Virus record (IMG/VR): IMGVR_UViG_3300010153_000163
Coordinates: 1 to 20,365 of that record
DNA length: 20,365 nt
Source of the DNA: a virus
Direction: 5' to 3' (one strand)
Of the stretch, positions 14,534 through 20,365 are shown in pieces. Every line of letters begins with the position of its first letter. The first letter of the stretch is position 1. The notes under the pieces are model-generated. The model saw only the letters and a program-made list of their open reading frames with translations, had not been told where the DNA came from and searched no databases. Made by a program: the position numbers and the translations under genes.

Positions 14534-14623
14534 CTATAAAGGGTGATTATTATCACCTGTTAAAATAACAGCAAAACTTGCTACTGCAAATATTGCTAAG
14601 ATATACCATAAAAAGTCTATCAC
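14534..14623 (-). CDS. Tiny single-helix membrane protein (29 aa)
   Basis: An open frame of 29 residues starts with GTG at 14623, overlapping the upstream stop as GTGA, and ends in TAG 9 bases before the next gene. It encodes almost one transmembrane helix: MIDFLWYILAIFAVASFAVI, then a polar tail (LTGDNNHPL). No Shine-Dalgarno stands before the GTG, so expression would depend on coupling to the upstream stop. The length, the exact overlap and the hydrophobic pattern support it, but at this size chance cannot be ruled out. Confidence 0.42.
   Translation of the reverse strand: MIDFLWYILAIFAVASFAVILTGDNNHPL
14542..14557 (-). other. Short hairpin near the ribosome binding site of the 51-aa gene
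   Basis: Arms GGTGAT and ATCACC with a 4-base loop end about 12 bases before the AGGAG of the 51-aa gene. No U-run follows, so it is not a normal intrinsic terminator. It could be an RNA processing or translation-tuning hairpin, or chance. Confidence 0.3.
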
Positions 14624-15225
14624 GAACTAGGAGGAGTTGGAAACTCTCCTAATGGTCGAACTGGTGGTGTAGCATCGTTATAAACATATAGTGCTGCTAA
14701 AGCATCTACAGTTGATACTGCGTTGATTTTTGTTTTCATATCATTAGCTGCTGTTCTAACTGCTGCTCTATAAGTAGTCCAATTACTTGCAACTGAACCA
14801 CTTGTTTCAGTAGCCTTTACTACCATCCAATCATTAGGTTGTAGTAAGCCGTAGGCTTGTTGGTCTACAATAGTTAATTTAGGTGGTCTAACTCCAGGTT
14901 GTTTTACATCACCCTCTGTACCTAAACCATCTGTTTGGTCTTGTGCTGTAAAGAGTACATTATCTAATGGTTTTGCTGTAGCTGTACCATAGGTTGCTGT
15001 AACTTTACCACTCCCAAATGCAAAAGACTGATTTGTATTAATATAATACTCAGGGTCTTTATAATTGGTGTTATCTATTATAACTGAATAAATGCCTATG
15101 GCTTCTAGCTCAGAGCTAGTCCAAAGCATAAAGATGTTGCTAGGATATTGAATATCTCCTACTGTTATTTGTTTTGGTCGTGGATAGACTTTGCTAACAC
15201 TTCCTGATTCTACTAATGCCCACAT
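14620..15225 (-). CDS. Probable tail fibre assembly chaperone-like protein (201 aa)
   Basis: The N-terminus 'MWALVESGSVSKVYPRPKQI' followed by 'VGDIQYPSNIFMLWTSSELE' and 'IGIYSVI' is a familiar opening of small proteins downstream of phage fibre genes, where a short text of what the protein is asked to read ('IT(V/I)GD..YP.NI...WS..EL...GIY') recurs. The second half has 'LLQPNDWMVVKATET' and 'WTTYRAAVRTAAND', which matches the L-x-x-x-D-W ... Y-R-x-x-V-R pattern of phage tail assembly chaperones (Tfa/DUF4376-like). It lies right after the adhesin genes, as expected. The middle (about 70-120) is a Thr/Gly/Pro-rich linker. A minor structural protein is the alternative. GAGG is present but far from the ATG. 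Confidence 0.6.
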   Translation of the reverse strand: MWALVESGSVSKVYPRPKQITVGDIQYPSNIFMLWTSSELEAIGIYSVIIDNTNYKDPEYYINTNQSFAFGSGKVTATYGTATAKPLDNVLFTAQDQTDGLGTEGDVKQPGVRPPKLTIVDQQAYGLLQPNDWMVVKATETSGSVASNWTTYRAAVRTAANDMKTKINAVSTVDALAALYVYNDATPPVRPLGEFPTPPSS

Positions 15226-15253
15226 AATTTTATATTACCTCAAATTAATTGTT

Positions 15254-16348
15254 TTACCTAGCTGTTGTTGGAATACCAGTCGAAGTCACAAATGGATTTT
15301 CTGCCCATGCCATATAGATGTATGTATGACTGCTTTGGTTTACCCAGCCAAAACTTGAACGCAGTTTAAAGCCATTGCTTAATATGTCTATATTTGCATT
15401 TGCATTATCATATTCTGCTGCGTCTGAATTTGGTCTTAATGCTCTATCAACCACATTACCATTACTATCACTTCTTTTGTCATCGTACACCATCCAGTTA
15501 TCGCCACTATCACTTGATTTTTTAAATAATATGTAGGCAGGTTTGAAACCTGTATAGATGAACGGACCATCTGCATTTCCATTGCCGACATACTTGCCGA
15601 ACTTACTGTAGCCTGCAATTGGACTCCATGCATAACATATATAAGTACCTGTATCGGCATTTGTGTTTGGATTATTAGAATCTCCTACTCTTATATTTGT
15701 AGCATCAGGTAGTGTACTGTTCATAAAAGAACCATCGGCATCTTTACCGTCTGTGCTATTAAGCACAATTTTATAATCATCCCCTAAAGCAACATGCCAA
15801 CACGCCCAAACATTTGTTGTTCCTCTGTTTTTAAATATAATCCATTCGGGAGCAGAAGGTAAACCATGAGCTATATTTCCCGGTCCACCTGTTCCTGTGT
15901 AACTAATAATACTAAACCCTGCTGTTGAGTTTGTTTGTATAGTTCCACCGGGATTGTTACCACTTTCAGTAAAAGAACTAGTAGTACCACCATTGGCTTT
16001 CCATTGCCATGCAACTTTATTTGTTGTACCAGCATTTGTAGAATTTGAAGCACTAGGTGCGCCTACTTTAAAACCATCAGTATCAAATGAAACAATATCA
16101 TTACCAGCAGCAGCAGTAGTTACTTCTGCACTAACACTATCAGAATACAAATATTTACTTCTACCTCTACTGGAGTCGCAAAGATAATACCCATAAGTTG
16201 TATCTCTGTCCTTACCCCAAATTAAATCAGGTTGTAGATCACTATTGCCATCATTAGTGTGAGTTACTGGTATGCTTAAACCAGCAGTTCCAACATATAG
16301 TTTAGTCTGAAAATGTGCTGAAGGGTCGTCTATTGTTGTATAAGCCAT
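15254..16348 (-). CDS. Phage adhesin / tail fibre-like protein (364 aa), DUF7483-like
   Basis: Beta-rich, no signal peptide. Residues 1-130 hold 'YTTIDDPSAHFQTKLYVGTA' and 'GKDRDTTYGYYLCDSSRG...YLYS', then 'VAWQWKANGG'. Residues about 145-330 carry the pattern 'GFSIISYTGTGGPGNIAHGL' , 'PEWIIFKNR', 'YICYAWSPIAGYSKFGKYVG', 'GFKPAYILFKKSSDSGDNWM', which I recall as DUF7483 in cyanophage and pelagiphage fibres. The C-terminus 'AENPFVTSTGIPTTAR' is a typical closing motif of this family. The many Trp, Tyr and Gly suit a trimeric or lectin-like receptor-binding tip. It follows the LamG/SPRY adhesin with a 6-base gap. A role in host recognition is inferred. Confidence 0.75.
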   Translation of the reverse strand: MAYTTIDDPSAHFQTKLYVGTAGLSIPVTHTNDGNSDLQPDLIWGKDRDTTYGYYLCDSSRGRSKYLYSDSVSAEVTTAAAGNDIVSFDTDGFKVGAPSASNSTNAGTTNKVAWQWKANGGTTSSFTESGNNPGGTIQTNSTAGFSIISYTGTGGPGNIAHGLPSAPEWIIFKNRGTTNVWACWHVALGDDYKIVLNSTDGKDADGSFMNSTLPDATNIRVGDSNNPNTNADTGTYICYAWSPIAGYSKFGKYVGNGNADGPFIYTGFKPAYILFKKSSDSGDNWMVYDDKRSDSNGNVVDRALRPNSDAAEYDNANANIDILSNGFKLRSSFGWVNQSSHTYIYMAWAENPFVTSTGIPTTAR

Positions 16349-16354
16349 AATTAA

Positions 16355-17737
16355 TTATCCAAATTCTGCTAAATTTTTTGAACACAAAGCGTAGTAGCCC
16401 GATGGGGGTGCATAAACAAACGAACCATATCCGTTTGCGTCTGTATTTGTATGAGTGTTACTCATAGTTGTATAACCACCAAAGTTAGTTTGATATGTAT
16501 GAGTTCCAAAAGAATACACATAAGGTATAAAAAGTTCTGAAGAAATATCAGTTTGACTTGCTAATAAATTACCCTGAGAAGAATTGTTTACATAGGCAGT
16601 AAGTGTCCAGTTGTCCGCATCATAAGCAAAACCTATAATATCATTGGTTGACCAAGCCGCTCCATAACTTGATACACCTGCTCCATTTACATACCTATCA
16701 CCATCATAGTGATAAACAAAATTACCTGTTGTATCATAAAAAAAAAGTGTAGTTTGATTTGACGCTATTCCCGCCCCTGATACAAGCGTATTACCATTTA
16801 CAGTAGGTTTTATTTCCCAATACCATTTACCTTTAGCAACACCCATAGTAGCTGGTGAATATCTATAAGCACTAACATTATTACCTATTTCTGTAGCACC
16901 TTGTGACATTAAAGGCATTCTATCAGTACCCCAAATAACATTCTGTGTTGCAAAATTATTAGTCGGAGAATCAGTCGCTTGGTCGGCTGCTGCTATGTTT
17001 ACTTCTGTAAAATCATTACCATTACCACTTTCATCATCACCTAAGTCTGAAGCATCTGCAAAGTCTAAATAAAAACCAGTATCTCCATAAGTACCTGTAT
17101 ATTCTTTTGGCTTCCAAATACCACTATTACTATCGTATTCACCAAAGTCTGTAGGGCTTAATTGTGAATTATTTACATAATGAAACTCTGCAAAATATCC
17201 GTTTGGATGGTTTGATGTGTTAGTTGCTTGACAAAATAATTTGTTTGTTTGTGAACCACCACCTGTGTTTGTAAAAAATTGAACTTCAGCATTTTGAGAA
17301 GGGTAAGTTGCTTCATGCAAATCAGTAACCTGTTCTCCATTTATATAAATTTTTGTTCTATTAGAGTCTGTACCTTGAGAAGTATCCCAAGTTGCCATTA
17401 AATGATACCAAGCTGAAGTATCTCTCATTAAAGCATTGGCTCTTAAAGAGTGCCTTCCATTACCGCCAAAGTCAAAACACAATCTATGCCCATCTATAAA
17501 AATTCCTGAAGAATTATTTGAAGAACCATCGTAACAATCTACAGGTCTTTTTACTCCTGATTGTATTTCAGTTCTTTTATGCCAAAAACTTATAGTTCCT
17601 TTAGTTTTAACACCTGCTTCACTATAAGTTCTTGTCATATGTTCAGTATTATCATCTTCAATCTTCAAAGAGTAATCAATCTCATACCCACCAGTAGATA
17701 TGCTTCCTCTATTTGCTGTACGCTGTAGAGTTTCCAT
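16355..17737 (-). CDS. LamG-like + SPRY-like tail adhesin (460 aa)
   Basis: The start is set at ATG 17737 (METLQRTANR), one base after the fibre stop, exactly as in the two neighbouring junctions (TAA-T-ATG). The longer frame from 17866 adds 43 residues that are only a shifted reading of the fibre C-terminus. Residues about 18-230 resemble a concanavalin A-like LamG domain: 'YSLKIEDDNTEHMTRTYSE', 'GTISFWHKR', 'WYHLMATWDTS', 'TKIYINGEQVTD', 'YFAEFHYVNN'. Residues about 300-421 resemble a SPRY domain: 'GKWYWEIKPTVNG', 'SGAGIASNQ', 'NDIIGFAYDADNWTLTAYVN'. The C-terminus 'FVYAPPSGYYALCSKNL' recurs in phage fibre proteins. Both domains usually bind sugars or proteins, so receptor binding is likely. 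Confidence 0.78.
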   Translation of the reverse strand: METLQRTANRGSISTGGYEIDYSLKIEDDNTEHMTRTYSEAGVKTKGTISFWHKRTEIQSGVKRPVDCYDGSSNNSSGIFIDGHRLCFDFGGNGRHSLRANALMRDTSAWYHLMATWDTSQGTDSNRTKIYINGEQVTDLHEATYPSQNAEVQFFTNTGGGSQTNKLFCQATNTSNHPNGYFAEFHYVNNSQLSPTDFGEYDSNSGIWKPKEYTGTYGDTGFYLDFADASDLGDDESGNGNDFTEVNIAAADQATDSPTNNFATQNVIWGTDRMPLMSQGATEIGNNVSAYRYSPATMGVAKGKWYWEIKPTVNGNTLVSGAGIASNQTTLFFYDTTGNFVYHYDGDRYVNGAGVSSYGAAWSTNDIIGFAYDADNWTLTAYVNNSSQGNLLASQTDISSELFIPYVYSFGTHTYQTNFGGYTTMSNTHTNTDANGYGSFVYAPPSGYYALCSKNLAEFG

Positions 17738-17738
17738 A

Positions 17739-19313
17739 TTAGGTTTGAGCCATATTTTGACTTCTGCCAATTTCTTGCCAGACAGAGCCATTGTATCTAA
17801 ATGCGAATATATCTGTTTTAGAAGCTGTTGCTGTAACAGTAGGGGCTGTTGAGGCTGCGAATTCAAATACTGTATTCCATGCGATAGTTCTTGCAGTTCC
17901 CCCTTGTGCTATTTCGACAGAAATGATCGCACCTTCTACAGCATTACTTGGTGCTGAGAAAGTCGTGTTCTCTGTGGTTACATGATAAGCATTAGCTGCT
18001 GCTGCTGCATCCCAAGCAACTGCATTAGAGCTTGAGGTTATTGCAACCTGTGTAATATTAGCTGAAGTAGATGCTGTAACTGCTTTTGGAAAAGTAGCTT
18101 TTTGATTTTCATCAATAGAAACTGCTGGTGTTGTACCAACTGTTGATCCTAAACCAATAACTAAATCATCTGCTGAGTCATCTAAACCTACATAGTAATC
18201 TTGAGCATTACCATCAAACACTAACTTAGTATCAACTGCTGCACCATCACCAATAGTTACAGAATCATCATCTATTGTAAGTATGCTATTTGTACCTACA
18301 GTAGAGCCTTCTCCAATAACTAATTTATCAGCAGAATCATCTAGTGCAACATAAAAGTCTTTAGCATTACCATCATAAATTAATGCTGTATCTACTGCTG
18401 CTCCATCACCTAAAGTAACTGTATCATCAGTAATTGTAAGAATACTATTTGTTCCTACTGTTGAACCTTCACCGATTAATAACTTATCAGCACTATCATC
18501 TAAACCTACATAAAAGTCTTTAGCGTTGCCATCAAATACAATCTTAGTATCTTCTGCTCCTGCATCTCCTATTGTTAAAGTAGGAGTTGTTCCTTTTAAT
18601 GCCATAGTTTGAGCAACAATATCTCCAGTAGTTGAAGATGCTGCTTGTCCCACACCTATAGATTGAGCAAACTTAACATCTTGATTTTCATCAATTTCAA
18701 TAGCAGGTGTTGTACCTACGGCTGAACCAAGACCTATAACTAAATCATCGGCACTATCATCTAGTCCTATATAATAATCTTGTGCATTTCCGTCAAACAC
18801 TAGCTTAGTATCTTCAGCAGTAGCATCACCTATGGTTAAAGTTGTACCATTAATAGATAAAGTATCTGTTACTTGTAAATCAGTAAATACATCTAATACT
18901 GCTGCACCTGAACCTGCTCCATCTAACTGAACTACCGCTACTTTTCCATTGGCAACAGTTACATTAGAGCCTGAGCCTTGAGATATAATAATATTATAAG
19001 GTCCACTACTACCTGAATCAGTAGTAGCATTTTCAATAATCTGTACTCTTTTCATGGTATTTGGACCAATCGTTATAGTACAGTCAGAATCTAAAGCACC
19101 TGTATATTTAAGATACATTGCTCTACCTGCATCAGAACTTCCATCTGCTACAGTTGTAGTATGTGTATCAGCATTAGTAGTAATAGCTTCTGTGCCTATA
19201 CCTAAAGCCTCACCAATAAGTTCTAAATTGGTATTTGTGGATGTACCCCAAGTACCTGATTCATCACCAGTTGCTATTTCTTTTAATCTTAAATTATTTA
19301 CATAAGTTGCCAT
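17739..19313 (-). CDS. Repeat-containing tail fibre protein (524 aa)
   Basis: The N-terminus 'YVNNLRLKEIATGDESGTWG' followed by 'TSTNTNLELIGEALG' is the standard opening of marine phage fibre proteins and probably attaches to the tail. Residues 60-150 are beta-rich (AMYLKYTGALDSDCTITIGP). Residues 160-409 contain four repeats of about 53 residues with the core 'GNAKDFYVGLDDSADKL' and 'IGEGSTVGT'. The last 115 residues ('ENTTFSAPSNAVEGAIISVE', 'IAWNTVFEFA', 'FAFRYNGSVWQEIGR') form a C-terminal domain typical of fibres. The repeats should form a shaft. Genes on both sides are separated by one base. Exact host receptor is unknown. Confidence 0.82.
   Translation of the reverse strand: MATYVNNLRLKEIATGDESGTWGTSTNTNLELIGEALGIGTEAITTNADTHTTTVADGSSDAGRAMYLKYTGALDSDCTITIGPNTMKRVQIIENATTDSGSSGPYNIIISQGSGSNVTVANGKVAVVQLDGAGSGAAVLDVFTDLQVTDTLSINGTTLTIGDATAEDTKLVFDGNAQDYYIGLDDSADDLVIGLGSAVGTTPAIEIDENQDVKFAQSIGVGQAASSTTGDIVAQTMALKGTTPTLTIGDAGAEDTKIVFDGNAKDFYVGLDDSADKLLIGEGSTVGTNSILTITDDTVTLGDGAAVDTALIYDGNAKDFYVALDDSADKLVIGEGSTVGTNSILTIDDDSVTIGDGAAVDTKLVFDGNAQDYYVGLDDSADDLVIGLGSTVGTTPAVSIDENQKATFPKAVTASTSANITQVAITSSSNAVAWDAAAAANAYHVTTENTTFSAPSNAVEGAIISVEIAQGGTARTIAWNTVFEFAASTAPTVTATASKTDIFAFRYNGSVWQEIGRSQNMAQT
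18087..18836 (-). repeat. Four fibre-shaft repeats of about 53 residues
   Basis: Copies lie at about 18675-18836, 18417-18575, 18258-18416 and 18087-18257. The first is separated from the other three, which are in direct tandem, by about 100 bases. Each contains GDxxxxDTxLxxDGNAxDxYxxLDDSADxLxIGxGS. The outer copies (1 and 4) share 'DDLVIGLGS.VGTTPA' and 'DENQ', while the middle ones share 'IGEGSTVGTNSILTI', so they look like two subtypes in an a-b-b-a order. Confidence 0.85.
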
Positions 19314-19314
19314 A

Positions 19315-19845
19315 TTATGCTACTTCCTTCCAATTTGGATTTTGTGTTGTGTTGATTGTAGAGTAATAAGGATTTTGAGAATCGTCAATTAAACTCCAAA
19401 CATTTACTCCTGTTAAACCTGTTGTTCCTTGATTTCCAGTTACATCTACATCTGCATTTGCTTGTGTTGTAATTGAATTTAATGCTGATGTACCTGCTAA
19501 ACCTGTAACGCTAAGATTGTTGTTAGTGATTAAAGTTTCATCACCTAAGTTTAAAGTTGATGCTACCGCAGATACGCCTGTTACTGCTGCTGCATTTACA
19601 GATACACTTCCTGTTGCACTTGTTCCAGCTTGACCTGTAACTGATAAATTATTGTTTGTTACTAAAGATTCTGTACCTAATGCACTTGTTCCAGCTACAC
19701 CAGTAACTCCTACTTCACCACCAGCACTTACTGCAACTGATGTAATAGCAGTTGTGCCTACAACTCCAGTAACTTCTACAGGTACAGACTCTCCCCATGC
19801 ACCACTTCCCCATGTGGATCGACCCCAACCTGTAACTGTTGCCAT
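19315..19845 (-). CDS. Repeat-rich phage structural protein (176 aa)
   Basis: After a Trp/Gly opening (GWGRSTWGSGAWGE), residues about 25-150 are roughly six units of about 22 residues built on 'VTG.AGTSALG...L.TNNNLS', a beta-solenoid-like or Ig-like pattern familiar from marine phage tail genes. The end (NVWSLIDDSQNPYYSTINTT, then QNPNWKEVA) is a conserved-looking cap. No signal peptide or membrane segment. It lies one base from genes on both sides in the fibre module. It is probably a tail or fibre component; the exact place in the virion is unknown. Confidence 0.7.
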   Translation of the reverse strand: MATVTGWGRSTWGSGAWGESVPVEVTGVVGTTAITSVAVSAGGEVGVTGVAGTSALGTESLVTNNNLSVTGQAGTSATGSVSVNAAAVTGVSAVASTLNLGDETLITNNNLSVTGLAGTSALNSITTQANADVDVTGNQGTTGLTGVNVWSLIDDSQNPYYSTINTTQNPNWKEVA

Positions 19846-19846
19846 A

Positions 19847-20278
19847 TTAAGCTATTCTTATAATTGCGTTAGATGCGTCTGCTGTTGGGAACTGAATTGT
19901 AAAATCACCTGCGGTTGATGTTTTATCTCCACCAAAAGCTAATATACATACTGCTGGATCGCCTGAAGCTGAATCATTAAATATCATACAACCATTTGCA
20001 GTTACTGTTGCATTAGAAAATGTTAAATCTGCAAAATCAGTAAATGCAGTTGTGCCTGATGTTGTAGGATCAACTCTAGTTAATGATGCACCTTTAGCAG
20101 TATAGTTAGTACCTGATGCTTCATTTGAAGTTGTGTATGCAGTTGTAGATGCACCTAAAGAAGCACTACTAGTATAAAGTGCTAAGTTAAATGTATTACC
20201 GCCTGAGTTTTTAAAATTATGTACGCCCTCTAAAAGTTCTTTTTTAAATGATGTACACATAGCTTGTGAAATTGCCAT
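19847..20278 (-). CDS. Conserved phage virion protein (143 aa), fibre module
   Basis: Begins 'MAISQAMCTSFKKELLEGVH' with an amphipathic helix, then a beta-rich region 'TFNLALYTSSASLGASTTAY' and 'TNEASGTNYTAKGASL', and ends 'DKTSTAGDFTIQFPTADASN' plus 'AIIRIA'. This protein is very common in marine phages and many other tailed phages at the start of fibre modules. The start overlaps the stop of the upstream gene by one base (TAATG). It is probably a minor tail or virion component; no biochemical function is known to me. Confidence 0.75.
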   Translation of the reverse strand: MAISQAMCTSFKKELLEGVHNFKNSGGNTFNLALYTSSASLGASTTAYTTSNEASGTNYTAKGASLTRVDPTTSGTTAFTDFADLTFSNATVTANGCMIFNDSASGDPAVCILAFGGDKTSTAGDFTIQFPTADASNAIIRIA

Positions 20279-20365
20279 TACAGTCTCCTAATAATATCAG
20301 CCATATCTTTATGACCTTGTTTGTCTAATAAACCTGCTACAGTAGCTCTATCACTTGCTATAGCT
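20278..20365 (-). CDS. C-terminal end of an upstream gene (cut by window edge)
   Basis: Only the last 28 residues are visible, ending 'GLLDKQGHKDMADIIRRL' and TAA (20278-20280). The frame is open to the right edge and its stop overlaps the next start as TAATG. The residues are helical and charged. Nothing can be said of its function, except that it precedes the fibre module in the same operon. Confidence 0.6.
   Translation of the reverse strand, partial: AIASDRATVAGLLDKQGHKDMADIIRRL

Noticed and set aside
15105-15119. Inverted repeat CTAGCT-cag-AGCTAG
   Set aside because: Short arms within coding sequence of the assembly-chaperone-like gene and no other sign of regulation.
16347-16358. 12-base AT-only palindrome ATAATTAATTAT at a gene junction
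   Set aside because: Consists of overlapping stop and start surroundings in AT-rich DNA; too weak to be a terminator or a clear operator.
15254-17737. Possible diversity-generating retroelement target in the adhesin genes
   Set aside because: No reverse transcriptase, template repeat or adenine-biased variable repeat is seen anywhere in the window.

Overview
The window looks like a piece of an AT-rich, tightly packed genome of a tailed double-stranded DNA phage (Caudoviricetes), of the kind recovered from surface sea water. Every gene I can support lies on the minus strand, so transcription runs from the right end (20365) to the left end (1). Neighbouring genes overlap by 1, 4 or 8 bases (TAATG, ATGA and similar) or are separated by only a few bases, as expected of one long late operon with translational coupling. 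I see no tRNA, rRNA, CRISPR array, insertion sequence, integrase or clear terminator. Phage identity rests on a GH24 endolysin beside a holin-like gene, tail-fibre-like proteins with LamG/SPRY-like and glycine-rich repeats, a gp10-like stabilisation protein and many protein families I recognise from uncultured marine phages and pelagiphages. The host is probably an AT-rich marine bacterium such as SAR11 or a relative, but this is inference from base composition and family resemblance.

Layout in order of transcription. (1) 20365-14620, tail fibre and adhesin module: the end of a cut-off gene, two small repeat-rich or beta-rich structural proteins, a 524-residue fibre with four internal repeats, a LamG+SPRY-like adhesin, a second adhesin, and a probable tail assembly chaperone. 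(2) 14623-12841, a cassette of very small genes: four membrane or charged mini-proteins (29, 51, 52 and 59 aa), two strongly basic proteins (95 and 79 aa) and a conserved 224-aa protein of unknown role. (3) 12841-9098: a staphylococcal-type nuclease, then two consecutive proteins with Sec signal peptides, one with a long Thr/Asn tract and one with a nidogen-like domain, Cys-rich repeats and a huge acidic region. (4) 9095-7648, lysis cassette: an inner-membrane coiled-coil protein, a tiny lipoprotein (together a candidate two-component spanin), a holin-like protein and a T4-lysozyme-type endolysin. (5) 7646-1, head-tail and internal/ejected protein module: a stabilisation protein, two small proteins, an 800-aa glycine/proline-rich virion protein, a GNAT-like protein, and two alanine/glutamine-rich proteins, with a third starting at the left edge.

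Several gene starts differ from the longest open frame. I moved them to the start codon that abuts or slightly overlaps the upstream stop and has a plausible ribosome binding site (notably the genes at 16355-17737, 14214-14372, 13754-14041, 8748-9095, 7648-8091 and 1425-2351). I also added six genes too short or too truncated for routine calling (1-178, 8581-8748, 14038-14217, 14369-14524, 14534-14623 and 20278-20365). The most interesting parts are the candidate spanin pair, the two secreted proteins next to the lysis genes, and the dense mini-protein cassette.
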